The notes: a model not told the origin generated them from the sequence alone. A DNA stretch of 64,000 bases from Riemerella columbina (GCF_030517065.1 NZ_CP103950.1:496001-560000); one strand, 5' to 3'; counted from the first letter of the stretch, positions 1-10,100 are shown. Translations and numbers: made by a program.

Positions 1-30
1 TTCAGAAATGAAAGTTTGTACCGATAAAAT

Positions 31-1542
31 TTAACCGAGAACTTCTAAAATATGGCGTATTCTACTGAGGCTGGCATCTTTACCAATAATCGCCATTAAG
101 TCTGGAATGTCAGGACCTTTTAACTCACCCACCAAAGCCAATCTAAGCGGCATCATCACTTTGCCCATACCTAAATTTTGAGCTGTAGCAAAGTCGTGGA
201 GTGTATTTTTAATAGCATCAGCCGTTTGGAAATCAACGTTTTCTAAGGCGTCTGCCAAAGCATTTATAATGCTTGATGTATCTTCTTTCCACGCTTTTTT
301 TACGGCTTTTTCATCGTAAGAAGTTGGGGCTTCAAAGAAAAATACCCCTTCATCATAAATGTCTTTTACGAAAGTGGCGCGCTCTTTCATTAGTGCGATG
401 ATTTTCAATAAAGTATCATCAGAAAACTTATCGGGAATAAGGTTGAGCGCCTTTAAATCAGTAAGAAGTTCGGCATCAGATTTTTTTTGTAAATACTGAT
501 GATTGAACCAACGGGCTTTGTCTAAACTAAATCTGGCACCCGCTTTGTGGACTTTATGGAGGTCAAACTCGTCAATCATCTCTTGGAGCGACAGGATTTC
601 TTTATTGTCGGCAGGTGTCCAGCCCAATAGTGCCACCATATTGATAAAGGCTTCAGGGAAGTAGCCAGACTCGCGGTAGCCTTTCCAAATTTCGCCGCTT
701 TCAGGGTCTTTAAAATCTAATGGAAACACAGGGAACCCGAATTTGGCACCATCTCTTTTGCTTAATTTGCCTTTGCCCTCAGGTTTTAAAATGAGTGAAA
801 GATGGGCAAATTGCGGCGGTGTCCAGCCCATAGCTTCATAAAGAAGGGTGTGGAGTGCCATAGAAGGCAGCCATTCTTCGCCGCGGATCACATGGGTGAT
901 TTTCATCTCGTGGTCATCTATGATATTGGCGAAATGGTAGGTGGGCATACCATCGTGCTTTACCAAAACTTTATCATCTAAATCGTTGGTATTCACGCTA
1001 AACTTGCCTCGAATAAGGTCTTCTAAGTTGAGCGTTCTATCAATTGGCATTTTAAATCTCACCACAAAAGGTGTTTTTTTAGCCAATAAATCTTCTACCT
1101 CTTCGGGCGACAGGCTAAGGCTGTTTTTAAGTTGATTTCTGGTGATATGGTTGTAAGCAAAAACCTTACCTCGGGCTTCATACGCTTTCCGAATGGCATC
1201 CAACTCCTCAGGCGTATCAAAAGCGATGTAGGCATAGTCTGTTTTCAGGATTTCTTGGATATATCGGTCGTAGATGTCTCGCCTTTCGGACTGTCTGTAT
1301 GGACCGTAAGGACCGCCGTGTTTTGGGCTTTCATCAGGGATGATGCCGGACCATTCCAAGGCTTCCATAATATAATCTTCGGCGCCTTCTACATATCTTG
1401 CGGTATCTGTATCTTCTATTCTTAGCACGAAATCGCCACCGTTGTGTTTAGCGAAAAGATAGTCATATAATGCTGTTCTTACGCCCCCTAAGTGTAGGGC
1501 TCCCGTAGGGCTGGGCGCAAAACGAACGCGTACTTTTTCCAT
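31..1542 (-). CDS. gltX: Glutamate--tRNA ligase
   Basis: Charges tRNA(Glu) with glutamate in the cytoplasm; class I aminoacyl-tRNA synthetase. The 503-residue protein has the class I ATP-binding signature PSPTGALHLGG at residues 10-20 and the KMSKS-type loop KLSKR at 259-263. The length is normal for the family. The ATG at 1542 is followed at once by the conserved RVRFAPSPTG start, so the start is secure. It is divergent from the polysaccharide cluster that begins at 1656. Identification is certain at family level; a non-discriminating Glu/Gln role cannot be judged from the sequence. Confidence 0.97.
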   Translation of the reverse strand: MEKVRVRFAPSPTGALHLGGVRTALYDYLFAKHNGGDFVLRIEDTDTARYVEGAEDYIMEALEWSGIIPDESPKHGGPYGPYRQSERRDIYDRYIQEILKTDYAYIAFDTPEELDAIRKAYEARGKVFAYNHITRNQLKNSLSLSPEEVEDLLAKKTPFVVRFKMPIDRTLNLEDLIRGKFSVNTNDLDDKVLVKHDGMPTYHFANIIDDHEMKITHVIRGEEWLPSMALHTLLYEAMGWTPPQFAHLSLILKPEGKGKLSKRDGAKFGFPVFPLDFKDPESGEIWKGYRESGYFPEAFINMVALLGWTPADNKEILSLQEMIDEFDLHKVHKAGARFSLDKARWFNHQYLQKKSDAELLTDLKALNLIPDKFSDDTLLKIIALMKERATFVKDIYDEGVFFFEAPTSYDEKAVKKAWKEDTSSIINALADALENVDFQTADAIKNTLHDFATAQNLGMGKVMMPLRLALVGELKGPDIPDLMAIIGKDASLSRIRHILEVLG

Positions 1543-1625
1543 AAGAGAAATTTTTAATTGAATTAAAATCTTTTAGAATGGCAAATTTACAGAAAATAAA
1601 GGTTTTTTAAATGATTAAAAATTTA

Positions 1626-1633
1626 TAATTTTG
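1626..1633 (+). promoter_or_regulatory. Candidate -7 element for the cupin/GT90 pair
   Basis: TAATTTTG matches the Bacteroidetes -7 consensus TAnnTTTG and lies 22 nt before the ATG at 1656. No convincing -33 TTG is seen at the usual distance, so this is a weak prediction. Confidence 0.4.
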
Positions 1634-1655
1634 CTGTTTGACTAAAATAGTATTT

Positions 1656-1997
1656 ATGGAAATAGGAGAAAGACCTTGGGGGAAATATTTTGTTTTGGCA
1701 GATGAGCCACATTATAAACTAAAACGCGTGGAGGTATTGCCAGGGAAGCGGCTGTCTTACCAATACCATAACAAAAGGCAAGAGGCGTGGACCATAGTGC
1801 AAGGAACGGCTAAGGTGACATTAGATGATATAGAAACGGTCTATGAATACAGCCAAACGGTTTTAATTCCGCTGGGGGCTAAACATCGTATTGAGAATAT
1901 TGGCGATGAGGTGCTCATCTTTATAGAAGTGCAGACGGGAACTTATTTTGGGGAAGATGATATTGTGAGGCTTCAAGATGATTACGCTCGAAAATAA
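1656..1997 (+). CDS. Cupin, type II mannose-6-phosphate isomerase-like protein
   Basis: A 113-residue single-domain cupin matching the C-terminal half of bifunctional mannose-1-phosphate guanylyltransferase/phosphomannose isomerase (type II PMI). The motif PWGKYFVL near the start, the His of YQYHNKR and the AKHRIENIG segment fit the metal-binding cupin barrel. It probably interconverts or binds sugar phosphates for nucleotide-sugar supply. The first ATG (1656) is used; a TTG 18 nt upstream is also in frame but lacks family support. It is followed 6 nt later by a GT90 glycosyltransferase, so the two are probably co-transcribed for surface polysaccharide. Confidence 0.85.
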   Translation: MEIGERPWGKYFVLADEPHYKLKRVEVLPGKRLSYQYHNKRQEAWTIVQGTAKVTLDDIETVYEYSQTVLIPLGAKHRIENIGDEVLIFIEVQTGTYFGEDDIVRLQDDYARK

Positions 1998-2003
1998 TGC
2001 TGA

Positions 2004-2939
2004 ATGAGGATAGATAAAAAGAATAAACCACTATACTATTTACAAAACTACGCCCGATTTCTATGGCGTGCTCCCCAAGCTCACTCTATTATTTCTGATC
2101 TGTCCGCCTCTTTTTCTGATAAAGAATTAGAAAAAATAAAACAGCGTGTAGATTATTATAATCAACTCTCTGAGCTTTTGGCAATACAAAAGCAGATGCA
2201 AATCAGAGATTTAAAACGCCCTCAATCGCCGAAGGCTTATTATTTTGATACTTATGAATACGCTCGGTATTTTGATGAAAATTTATTTTTAGACTGTGTT
2301 TTTGGCGATGTCGTAAATGTGCCGCCTACACCGAGCATTGTGAAAAGTCGTCCCATTGTGGAGAATAACCAGAATAGCATTTTGCTGAATTTGGATAAAG
2401 CTCGGCATTTCGTGTGGATACGGGGGGATCAGCCTTTTCAATCTAAGAAAAACCAATTGGTAGGGCGTGGGGCTATTGCTCAGCAGCACCGCTATGATTT
2501 TTATGCGGCTTATTTTAACCATCCGCTTTGTGATTTGGGACAAACCAATACCAATGGCGGTCGGAAGGAATGGATTAAGCCTAAAATGCCCATCAAAGAG
2601 CATTTGGATTATAAATTTATTTTGAGTTTGCAAGGCAATGATGTAGCAACCAATTTGAAATGGGTGATGTCTTCTAACTCTATAGCGGTTATGCCGAAAC
2701 CCACGGTGGAAACTTGGTTTATGGAGGGAACTTTGGAGGGAGGAAAGCATTATATTGAACTCAAACCAGATTATTCTGATTTAGAAGCACAGTTGGAATA
2801 TTACACTGCCCACCCTGAACTTTGTTTAGAAATCATAGGAAACGCCCACCAGCACTGCCAACAATTTTGGAACCCTGATGTAGAGAAACTTTGCAGTCTT
2901 CTGGTTTTAGAGAAATATTTTCAGAATGTTGCGGGCTAA
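2004..2939 (+). CDS. Glycosyltransferase family 90 (CAP10/LpsA-like)
   Basis: A 311-residue protein resembling the LpsA/CAP10 glycosyltransferases that build LPS or capsule. The diagnostic C-terminal segment is clear: FILSLQGNDVATNLKW, then MSSNSIAVMPKP, then ETWFMEG, all family hallmarks. No signal peptide or membrane segment is seen, so it should act on the cytoplasmic face. The start ATG is 6 nt after the cupin stop. Its stop codon (2937-2939) overlaps the stop of the convergent glycosyltransferase at 2936, so there is no room for a terminator between them. Confidence 0.88.
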   Translation: MRIDKKNKPLYYLQNYARFLWRAPQAHSIISDLSASFSDKELEKIKQRVDYYNQLSELLAIQKQMQIRDLKRPQSPKAYYFDTYEYARYFDENLFLDCVFGDVVNVPPTPSIVKSRPIVENNQNSILLNLDKARHFVWIRGDQPFQSKKNQLVGRGAIAQQHRYDFYAAYFNHPLCDLGQTNTNGGRKEWIKPKMPIKEHLDYKFILSLQGNDVATNLKWVMSSNSIAVMPKPTVETWFMEGTLEGGKHYIELKPDYSDLEAQLEYYTAHPELCLEIIGNAHQHCQQFWNPDVEKLCSLLVLEKYFQNVAG

Positions 2940-3967
2940 AGCTGGCGCAAAAGGTTTTCCCAAGCGGTTTGGGTGGTTTCTATTTCGTGTTTTAGGCTAT
3001 ATGTAGATCGTATATATTCAGAGGCTTTTTTGCCCATATCTAATATATGTGAAGGTTTTTCGTTGAAAGTTTGAATGGTCTTTTCAATCTCTTTTACAAA
3101 ACTGATAATATCTCCATCTGCAACAGGTTGTGAAAATTCAGGGTTTAGATATTCTTTTCCAGCTTGTCCACGGTAACCTATTACATAGCATCCGCACGCC
3201 ATAGCTTCTACAGGCGGAAGCCCAAAGCCTTCTCTATGATTAAAAGATAAAAATAATATAGATTCTTTGAGGTGCTTTGCTACTTCGTGCTCTTCCATAT
3301 CATCAATAGCGCATAATTCCCAGCCTTCTATTATAGCTTTTGCTTTTAAAATAACGATAACCTGCTCAGAGTCTTCAGATAATTTTCTTGGCATATAGCA
3401 AATTTTCTTTCGCTTTTTTTCTGAATAATTGAAAATTTTATCGTCAATACCAAGCGTTATCTTCTGAATATTCACTTCTGGAAATACATAATTTAAGTAT
3501 TCATAAGCATCTTGAGATGCTACAATTACGCCTAAACAGTTCTTGTCTAGATATGGATTATCTTTAGAATAAGAAAAGTGATAGTGATTAAAAGTATAAT
3601 AACAATTTTGATTAAAAATTACAAATTTCCTATTATCAAGAGCGTGGTGCATTTGGCTACCATAGATTTCAGGCATCACGATGATGCTATCTTTTTCTAT
3701 AGGAGTATCTGTGAATTTTTTTATTTGTTTCTTTATTTTTTTAGAAATATTATTGTTGGTTAAAGTATTTAAAACTTTTTCAAAAAAATTATAATTATAA
3801 ACTATTTTTTTATTAAAATACCACTGGTTGGCTTTTTTACTTTTCTTCTTTAATAATACTGAAGCATCATACTGAAGTTGGTTTAAAATATCAACTTGGC
3901 GGTAGATTTGTTTAACTCCACCAGTCGGTTTTAAATTAGATGGTGAAAAGAAATAAATTTTTTTCAT
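2936..3967 (-). CDS. Glycosyltransferase family 4 (group 1)
   Basis: GT-B fold glycosyltransferase of about 343 residues using a nucleotide-sugar donor. The N-terminus MKKIYFFSPSNLKPTGGVKQ is the usual GT4 acceptor-side start with a glycine-rich loop. The C-terminal EGFGLPPVEAMACGC is the E-x7-E donor-binding motif. I prefer the ATG at 3967; an upstream in-frame ATG at 3985 would overlap the previous gene more. It is last in a four-gene minus-strand run (6743 to 2936) of glycosyltransferase-like genes. The acceptor and sugar cannot be told from the sequence. Confidence 0.88.
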   Translation of the reverse strand: MKKIYFFSPSNLKPTGGVKQIYRQVDILNQLQYDASVLLKKKSKKANQWYFNKKIVYNYNFFEKVLNTLTNNNISKKIKKQIKKFTDTPIEKDSIIVMPEIYGSQMHHALDNRKFVIFNQNCYYTFNHYHFSYSKDNPYLDKNCLGVIVASQDAYEYLNYVFPEVNIQKITLGIDDKIFNYSEKKRKKICYMPRKLSEDSEQVIVILKAKAIIEGWELCAIDDMEEHEVAKHLKESILFLSFNHREGFGLPPVEAMACGCYVIGYRGQAGKEYLNPEFSQPVADGDIISFVKEIEKTIQTFNEKPSHILDMGKKASEYIRSTYSLKHEIETTQTAWENLLRQL

Positions 3968-3974
3968 AGTTTTT

Positions 3975-4937
3975 TTAATTCGCAATTAAATTTTGAATCC
4001 AACTTTTGAGTGTATATTTCTGGCGAATTTCGTCTTGTAGTGGCTCATAAGGTGTGGTTAAAAAATCATTAGGAATCATAATATGATTAGGGTTTATTAA
4101 GCAAATATTTTTAGGATTATAAAAATCATAACTTAAAATATTAGCGTTATCAGTGATTAGTTTTTTTTGCATACCCATCGCCTCAAAGGGACGAAAAGAC
4201 AATCCTCTTTGTTGATTTTGAGCAAGATCTATTAAGATTTTTGCTTGGCGGCTCACCTTATAAGATTCCGAAAAAGGAACGAGCTGTTGGGTTCTAGTAA
4301 TATAGGGAGATTTGGGATGAACTTCATCTTTTTTAATCTTATTATTATAGAGAATCGCCCTTGCGAGATGCCCCTGAGCATTCAGATGGTTCAATATTAG
4401 AATGAGTTTATCTACACGGCTATCTTCTGTCCCCCAAAATAGCATATCATAAATAGGAGGGGCGTCAGAAGGATCTGCGAAGAAAAAGTTATGATTTTTA
4501 TGAAAACCATATTTTTTACAATCTTCAGCATCAAAACTATAGCAAACGTCAAAATAAGAAATCGTTTCAGCCTCAGTTTTTATTTTGTCTATGCTATCCC
4601 AAAAAAAAGCTTTTAGTGTATTGGTTTTCTGTTTTAGTTTAATTAAATCTGCTGTAGAGAGCGTATCTGGGCGGTTGATAATAATTTGATCATAAAATTT
4701 AGAATTATTGATGATTTGCCTTAATTCAGCATATTGTTTTTCGTTTTTAAGATTTCTATTGAGAAATAATTTCATGAAAAAATTTTCGGCACGCTCTAAG
4801 AAATTTTTATATTGATATGGCTGTGTATAAGCGCTTATAGTATGGGTAACCTCCATACCGCTATATTGTTTAAATCCAGCGTGTACGACTTCATTAAAGC
4901 CATAATAATCAGGTGCTATAAATAAAATTTCTTTCAT
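3975..4937 (-). CDS. Glycosyltransferase-like protein (paralogue of next gene)
   Basis: About 320 residues starting MKEILFIAPDYYGFNE. The C-terminal block LSFRPFEAMGMQKKLITDN, then YDFYNPKNI, matches the GT-B donor-site region and is closely matched in the upstream neighbour (LSFRCFEAVGFSKKLITNN, YDFYDKKNI). The ATG at 4937 is chosen because it overlaps the upstream stop in an ATGA arrangement, suggesting translational coupling. It is probably part of LPS/capsule side-chain synthesis. I do not recognise a characterised family, so the enzymatic call is inference from the GT-B-like C-terminus and the operon. Confidence 0.7.
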   Translation of the reverse strand: MKEILFIAPDYYGFNEVVHAGFKQYSGMEVTHTISAYTQPYQYKNFLERAENFFMKLFLNRNLKNEKQYAELRQIINNSKFYDQIIINRPDTLSTADLIKLKQKTNTLKAFFWDSIDKIKTEAETISYFDVCYSFDAEDCKKYGFHKNHNFFFADPSDAPPIYDMLFWGTEDSRVDKLILILNHLNAQGHLARAILYNNKIKKDEVHPKSPYITRTQQLVPFSESYKVSRQAKILIDLAQNQQRGLSFRPFEAMGMQKKLITDNANILSYDFYNPKNICLINPNHIMIPNDFLTTPYEPLQDEIRQKYTLKSWIQNLIAN

Positions 4938-5938
4938 TTCGCTGCTAAAATCTTTGAAATCCAAGAGGAAAAGCTATACTGTTGTGCTATTTCTGGCTTG
5001 GGTTGATAAGGTTCTTGTAGAAAAGCCACAAGACCATGAATATCCCAAGAGTCCTCTAATACAAAGATGTTTTTTTTATCATAAAAATCATAATTTTTAA
5101 CTAATGCATTATTGGTAATCAGTTTTTTAGAAAATCCAACCGCTTCAAAACATCGGAATGATAAACCTTTGTGCGCTGTATTTTCCATATCAATTAATAC
5201 ATTAGAGGCGATACTTTGCTTCAGCGCAGTCTCAAAAGACTCTCCGTTTGGGATAAATTGGATTGGTGTATCTTGGTACGGCTGAGTTTTAGACTGAGAA
5301 TGGCAAACCACCTTTATAGATAAACTCAAATTTTCATCTTTTAGTATTTGAGATAGCTGAGCCAAAGGCTGCATCCTGTCTTTCATATAAGTGCCAATAA
5401 AGAAAACATCTTGCTGGATGGGGGCAGATTTTGGCAGATAATCAAAATAAAAATTAGTAATGTGCTGATTGCCAGTATGTTTTTTTACATCTTCTTGGTC
5501 AAAGACATAGAATTGATCAAAAAAAGGAATTCTGGAAGCGACTAAAGGAAATCGCGACATACCATCCCACTGATAACCAGCTGAAAAAGAAGCTTGTTCT
5601 GATATTTTCTGAAGCACCGTTTTTGAAAATAAATCTGGACGAATAACCAAAGCATAATCCACCTTAGGGAAAGAGTGGAGTAGTTTTAACTGTGCTTCGG
5701 ATTGTAGTTTGGCAATTTTTTCAGGCTTGTGTAAAGGGTTGTTAAAAAGAAATTTTTTAATCCCATGCTGGGCTTTATCTTTCCAAGTTAGCCTATGTTT
5801 AGCCTTCTCGTCATGAGGCACGCAAAAGACTTTAAAGCCAAGATATTCTAAGTTTTTGATAAAGCAATGTGGGAGCCCAAAATGATGAGGAACCCCTAAA
5901 ATAATGCTTTTACCTTGAAACTTATTTTTCATATTCAT
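4934..5938 (-). CDS. Glycosyltransferase-like protein (tandem paralogue)
   Basis: A 334-residue paralogue of the gene at 3975-4937. It has an N-terminal Rossmann-like start (SIILGVPHHFGLPHCF) and the shared C-terminal block LSFRCFEAVGFSKKLITNN. Both resemble small GT-B proteins of polysaccharide loci, but no characterised family is recognised. The start at 5938 overlaps the upstream DUF5672 gene by 17 nt; a second ATG at 5932 is possible. The downstream paralogue starts within its stop codon. Tandem duplication followed by divergence is the simplest origin. Confidence 0.7.
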   Translation of the reverse strand: MNMKNKFQGKSIILGVPHHFGLPHCFIKNLEYLGFKVFCVPHDEKAKHRLTWKDKAQHGIKKFLFNNPLHKPEKIAKLQSEAQLKLLHSFPKVDYALVIRPDLFSKTVLQKISEQASFSAGYQWDGMSRFPLVASRIPFFDQFYVFDQEDVKKHTGNQHITNFYFDYLPKSAPIQQDVFFIGTYMKDRMQPLAQLSQILKDENLSLSIKVVCHSQSKTQPYQDTPIQFIPNGESFETALKQSIASNVLIDMENTAHKGLSFRCFEAVGFSKKLITNNALVKNYDFYDKKNIFVLEDSWDIHGLVAFLQEPYQPKPEIAQQYSFSSWISKILAAK

Positions 5939-6743
5939 CTAAATTATATCCATAAGCCTCAATGTATTTTTTCCAAAAATGAAGCTCTTTATCCCAACGG
6001 TGGCATCCGAAAGGTAAAGCGTTTTGATTCCATTTCATTGCCATTTCCTGTTTGTTTTCAATAGCAAATAGACATGCTTTTTTATAGTCTGGTTTAGAGA
6101 ATGAAATGCCGTGGCGCGAGGGTTCTACGCTAAAAAAAACATCTTCAGCATAAAATTTTTGAGATGCATTTTCAGGTTTAAGGTAAATACGAACCACACT
6201 TTCTAATTGATGAATCACATCAAGGCATTTATTCCTATTTCTTAAAGATAGTCCACCATTGCCTACTTCGTTGTATAATAATGATTTGTTTTTTTGAGAT
6301 TTACCATTGTTTTGATAATTGATGCTGCTTTTTAAGAAATACAGTGTATTGTCCCAAAGTTTTTTTAAATAAGGTATATTTTGCCGACTTCTGAGCCAAG
6401 GCGCACCAACATAATCATAACCTTGGTCTACCCAATAGTCCAAATCATCTTTGAACAAAAAAGCATCGGGCTGACAGATTAAAATATATTGCTTTTGAAA
6501 TTGATTATAAAATAGCTTACTGAGCATCAATTCATTATACCCAAGGATGTTGCAAAAAAAATGATCATCAAAAGAATGAAATAAACCTTGAGGAAATTGC
6601 TTTTTATAAAACGAAATATCCAATCCCCGTGGGTGGACAAAGAAAATATCATACCTATCCAAAACACGAAAAGTTTGTGTAATAGAAATAGTTTCCAAGT
6701 TATTGGGGTTTTCCTTATAGATAGGTATGATAATATCAATCAT
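5922..6743 (-). CDS. DUF5672 family protein (putative glycosyltransferase)
   Basis: A 273-residue protein with DUF5672 hallmarks: an early IIIPIYKENP start, YDYVGAPW, GNGGLSLR, AEDVFFSVE and the closing PFGCHRW. Members occur in LPS and capsule loci and have GT-A-like features (an aspartate-containing QPDAFLF segment that may bind metal-nucleotide-sugar), so a glycosyltransferase role is likely. It begins one base before the stop of rocD upstream, so it may be transcribed with it by readthrough, and it overlaps the next glycosyltransferase. Confidence 0.8.
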   Translation of the reverse strand: MIDIIIPIYKENPNNLETISITQTFRVLDRYDIFFVHPRGLDISFYKKQFPQGLFHSFDDHFFCNILGYNELMLSKLFYNQFQKQYILICQPDAFLFKDDLDYWVDQGYDYVGAPWLRSRQNIPYLKKLWDNTLYFLKSSINYQNNGKSQKNKSLLYNEVGNGGLSLRNRNKCLDVIHQLESVVRIYLKPENASQKFYAEDVFFSVEPSRHGISFSKPDYKKACLFAIENKQEMAMKWNQNALPFGCHRWDKELHFWKKYIEAYGYNLDEYEK

Positions 6744-7997
6744 TTATGATCTATTAAACTCCAAAATGGTTTTTTCGATGATGGCTACGCAGTCCATCAG
6801 TTGGTCTTCGGTGATCACGAGCGGCGGTGCAAGGCGGATAATGTTGCCGTGTGTAGGCTTGGCAAGCAATCCATTTTTTGCTAAATCTAAACAGAGATTC
6901 CACGCGGTAGGGCTGTCCTCGCTGTCGTTGATGAGAATAGCATTGAGCAAACCTTTGCCTCGCACTTGATAAACCAAATCCGTCTTAGCAATGATTTTCT
7001 GAATTTCGGCACGGAAAATTTGCCCTAAACGCTCGGCTTTTTCGGATAATTGTTCCTCTTCTACCACATCTAAAGCCGCAATAGCCACAGCGCACGCCAA
7101 TGGATTACCGCCAAAAGTAGAGCCGTGCTGCCCAGGGTGGATCACATTCATCACCTCATTGTTGGCTAAAACGGCAGACACAGGGTACATCCCGCCAGAA
7201 AGCGCTTTCCCTAAAACCAAAATATCAGGCTGCACGCCCTCGTGGTGGCAAGCGATGAGTTTTCCCGTTCTGGCGATACCCGTTTGCACTTCATCAGCGA
7301 TGAATAAAACTTGATGCTGGTGGCAGAGTTCTTGGGCTTTCTTCAAAAAGCCTTCGGTAGGCACATAAACGCCCGCCTCGCCTTGGATAGGCTCCACCAA
7401 AAAGGCAGCAATATGGTCGCCTTCTTGCTCTAAAACTTCTTTTAAAGCCTCAATATCATCATACGGAATGCGCACAAAACCAGGCGTAAATGGGCCGTAA
7501 TTGTTGTGAGCATCAGGGTCGTTAGAAAATGAAACGATGGTGGTGGTACGGCCGTGGAAGTTATTTTCGCAAACGATGATTTTCGCTTGGTTACCTTTAA
7601 TGCCTTTCACTTCGTATGCCCACTTTCTTGCCAATTTGATGGCAGTTTCTACGGCTTCGGCGCCAGAGTTCATCGGAAGCACCTTGTCAAAGCCTAAAAG
7701 TTGGGTAATTTTCTCTTCATAAAGACCTAATTTTGAGTTGTAAAACGCTCGGGAAGTCAGCGCCAATTGCTGGGCTTGCTCTACCAATGCTTTCACGATT
7801 TTAGGATGCGAATGTCCTTGATTAACAGCGGAATAGGCGGAAAGGAAATCGTAATATTTCTTGCCTTCCACATCCCAAACATAAACGCCTTCGCCACGGT
7901 CTAAGACTACGGGTAGTGGGTGATAATTGTGGGCGCCGTGCTGGTCTTCTAAGTCAATATAATATTGTGCGGTTTTTAAATCTGTTGATTGCGACAT
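6744..7997 (-). CDS. rocD: Ornithine--oxo-acid aminotransferase
   Basis: Class III PLP aminotransferase converting ornithine and 2-oxoglutarate to glutamate semialdehyde and glutamate. Visible features of the 417-residue protein are [17 protein letters not shown], the aspartate in [15 protein letters not shown] that holds the pyridine nitrogen, and the PLP lysine K264 in [11 protein letters not shown]. The length is normal for RocD. The call over acetylornithine aminotransferase rests on overall resemblance (for example the [14 protein letters not shown] stretch typical of RocD). Confidence 0.93.
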   Translation of the reverse strand: MSQSTDLKTAQYYIDLEDQHGAHNYHPLPVVLDRGEGVYVWDVEGKKYYDFLSAYSAVNQGHSHPKIVKALVEQAQQLALTSRAFYNSKLGLYEEKITQLLGFDKVLPMNSGAEAVETAIKLARKWAYEVKGIKGNQAKIIVCENNFHGRTTTIVSFSNDPDAHNNYGPFTPGFVRIPYDDIEALKEVLEQEGDHIAAFLVEPIQGEAGVYVPTEGFLKKAQELCHQHQVLFIADEVQTGIARTGKLIACHHEGVQPDILVLGKALSGGMYPVSAVLANNEVMNVIHPGQHGSTFGGNPLACAVAIAALDVVEEEQLSEKAERLGQIFRAEIQKIIAKTDLVYQVRGKGLLNAILINDSEDSPTAWNLCLDLAKNGLLAKPTHGNIIRLAPPLVITEDQLMDCVAIIEKTILEFNRS

Positions 7998-8107
7998 AAT
8001 TGATTATTTTTTTTCGTTTTTGTATGATGGCAAATTTATGAAAAATTAAACTAAAATTCTATTTTATAGCGGCTAAATACGCGTTTTTTATTGCTTTTAG
8101 ATAGAAA

Positions 8108-8141
8108 AACCTCCCCTAAATTTTTATTTTTAGAGGAGGTT
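8108..8141 (-). terminator. Terminator downstream of accC
   Basis: Arms AACCTCCCCTAAA and TTTAGAGGAGGTT pair with one mismatch around a short AT loop. Read on the minus strand the hairpin is followed by TTTTTC. It lies just after the accC stop at 8165 and so should end the accB-accC transcript. Confidence 0.75.
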
Positions 8142-8164
8142 GATTTTATTTTTTAAAGAATGGG

Positions 8165-9520
8165 TTACATATTTTCGTAATCTTTATTCATTTTGAAACT
8201 TTCCATAAACTTGGTAGTATAGTTTCCTTCTACAAAGTCTGGGTCGTCCATCAGTTGGCGGTGGAACGGCACCGTGGTTTTAATACCTTCAATATAAAAC
8301 TCTTCCAGCGCTCTTTTCATCTTGGCAATGGCTTCTTCTCGCGTTTGAGCCGTGGTAATGAGCTTGGCAATCATAGAATCATAATTGGAAGGAATGGTGT
8401 AGCCCGAATAAACATGCGTATCCACGCGCACGCCGTGACCCCCAGGGATGTTAAGCCCTGTAATTTTACCAGGACTTGGACGGAAATCATTGAAAGGGTC
8501 TTCCGCATTGATACGGCATTCTATAGAGTGCAGTTTTGGGTAGTGGTTAATTCCAGAAATTGGCGTACCTGCCGCCAAGAGAATTTGCTCTCTAATCAAG
8601 TCATAATCAATAACTTGCTCTGTGATAGGGTGCTCTACTTGGATACGGGTATTCATCTCCATAAAGTAGAAATTTCTGTGCTTGTCTACCAAGAATTCAA
8701 TGGTGCCGACACCTTCATAACCGATGTATTCTGCGGCTTTTACTGCAGCTTCACCCATTTTTTCACGAAGTTCTTCCGTCATAAATGGCGAAGGTGTTTC
8801 TTCGGTCAATTTTTGGTTTCTTCTTTGCACGGAGCAATCTCTCTCGGAGAGATGGCAGGCTTTACCATACTGGTCTCCAGCGATTTGTATTTCAATATGG
8901 CGAGGCTCTTCAATGAGTTTTTCCATATACATTCCCCCATTCCCGAACGCCGCAACGGCTTCCTGAATGGCAGATTCCCAATGGTCTTTGAGGTCTTCCG
9001 CTTTCCATACGGCTCTCATTCCTTTTCCGCCGCCGCCCGCAGTGGCTTTAATCATCACGGGGTAGCCAATTTCTTCGGCGATTTTAGCGGCTTCTTCGTA
9101 AGAGTCGATTAAGCCATCAGAACCAGGAACGCAGGGGATGCCCGCTTCTTTCATCGTAGCTTTGGCAGTGGCTTTGTCGCCCATACGCTCAATTTGCTCT
9201 GGCGTAGCTCCAATAAATTTGATGTTATTTTTTTGACATATTCTGGAGAAATTGGCATTTTCAGACAAGAAACCATAACCAGGATGGATGGCATCAGCAT
9301 TGGTAATTTCCGCCGCCGCCAAAATATTAGGAATACTCAAATAAGAATCTTTACTGGCTGGTGGACCGATGCAAACGGCTTCATCAGCGAAACGAACATG
9401 CAAACTGTCTTTGTCCGCTGTAGAATATATCGCTACGGTCTTGATGCCCATTTCTCTACAAGTCCGCAGGATGCGCATAGCGATCTCTCCACGGTTGGCT
9501 ATCAATATTTTTTTGAACAT
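8165..9520 (-). CDS. accC: Acetyl-CoA carboxylase, biotin carboxylase subunit
   Basis: ATP-dependent carboxylation of biotin on the carrier protein, the first half-reaction of malonyl-CoA synthesis. The 451-residue protein begins with the standard [16 protein letters not shown] and has the ATP-grasp glycine-rich loop [12 protein letters not shown], the [13 protein letters not shown] metal/catalytic segment and RINAEDP. The length is normal. It lies 63 nt downstream of accB in the same direction, forming the usual accBC operon. Confidence 0.97.
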   Translation of the reverse strand: MFKKILIANRGEIAMRILRTCREMGIKTVAIYSTADKDSLHVRFADEAVCIGPPASKDSYLSIPNILAAAEITNADAIHPGYGFLSENANFSRICQKNNIKFIGATPEQIERMGDKATAKATMKEAGIPCVPGSDGLIDSYEEAAKIAEEIGYPVMIKATAGGGGKGMRAVWKAEDLKDHWESAIQEAVAAFGNGGMYMEKLIEEPRHIEIQIAGDQYGKACHLSERDCSVQRRNQKLTEETPSPFMTEELREKMGEAAVKAAEYIGYEGVGTIEFLVDKHRNFYFMEMNTRIQVEHPITEQVIDYDLIREQILLAAGTPISGINHYPKLHSIECRINAEDPFNDFRPSPGKITGLNIPGGHGVRVDTHVYSGYTIPSNYDSMIAKLITTAQTREEAIAKMKRALEEFYIEGIKTTVPFHRQLMDDPDFVEGNYTTKFMESFKMNKDYENM

Positions 9521-9583
9521 AATTTAATCAATTTGACTGAGATGAACCTCGTGTTAAATGATTGATTTTTAACCATTAAGGTT

Positions 9584-10069
9584 TTATGATGGGTCCACTA
9601 AGAACAGCGGTTGGTCGTATTCTACAGGGGTAGCATCATCTACTAAAATCTTCACGATTTTTCCGCTGATTTCACTCTCTATTTGGTTGAAAAGCTTCAT
9701 CGCTTCTATCACGCAGACCACTTTACCTTCGGTTACGCTATCGCCTACATTCACGAAAACTTCTTTGTCTGGCGCTGGTTTTCTGTAGAAAGTCCCAATC
9801 ATTGGAGATTTGATCGCTACATATTTGCTGTCATCATCCGCTTTAGGGGCTTCTGTGCTTGGTGCGGCAGGAGTGGTCTCAGTAGGTTGAGTAATGGGTG
9901 CCGCTGGTTGTGCTGCAGGATGGGCTTGCTGTACATAAGTAACGCCACTTGCCGTGTGAGCACTTGGGTTTTTAATATTGATTTCGTAATCTTTGGTTTT
10001 GTATTTAACCTCTGATACTTCCGATTTGGAAACGAATTTAATGAGGTTCTGTAAATCTTTTAAATCCAT
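9584..10069 (-). CDS. accB: Biotin carboxyl carrier protein of acetyl-CoA carboxylase
   Basis: A 161-residue biotin carrier. It has an N-terminal MDLKDLQNLIKF dimerisation segment, a Pro/Ala/Thr-rich linker at about residues 40-75, and a C-terminal lipoyl/biotinyl domain with the biotinylation site EAMKL (K125). I start at the ATG at 10069, where the conserved MDLKDLQ begins, not at a longer in-frame ATG at 10102. It is followed by accC. Confidence 0.95.
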   Translation of the reverse strand: MDLKDLQNLIKFVSKSEVSEVKYKTKDYEINIKNPSAHTASGVTYVQQAHPAAQPAAPITQPTETTPAAPSTEAPKADDDSKYVAIKSPMIGTFYRKPAPDKEVFVNVGDSVTEGKVVCVIEAMKLFNQIESEISGKIVKILVDDATPVEYDQPLFLVDPS

Positions 10070-10100
10070 AGCTTTATTTTTAATGTTCAAATATAACAAC

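Noticed and set aside
3578-3763. 61-codon plus-strand frame inside the GT4 gene
   Set aside because: Antisense shadow in AT-rich coding DNA.
8255-9112. 285-codon plus-strand frame antisense to accC
   Set aside because: Shadow of a strongly conserved gene on the other strand; no family resemblance.
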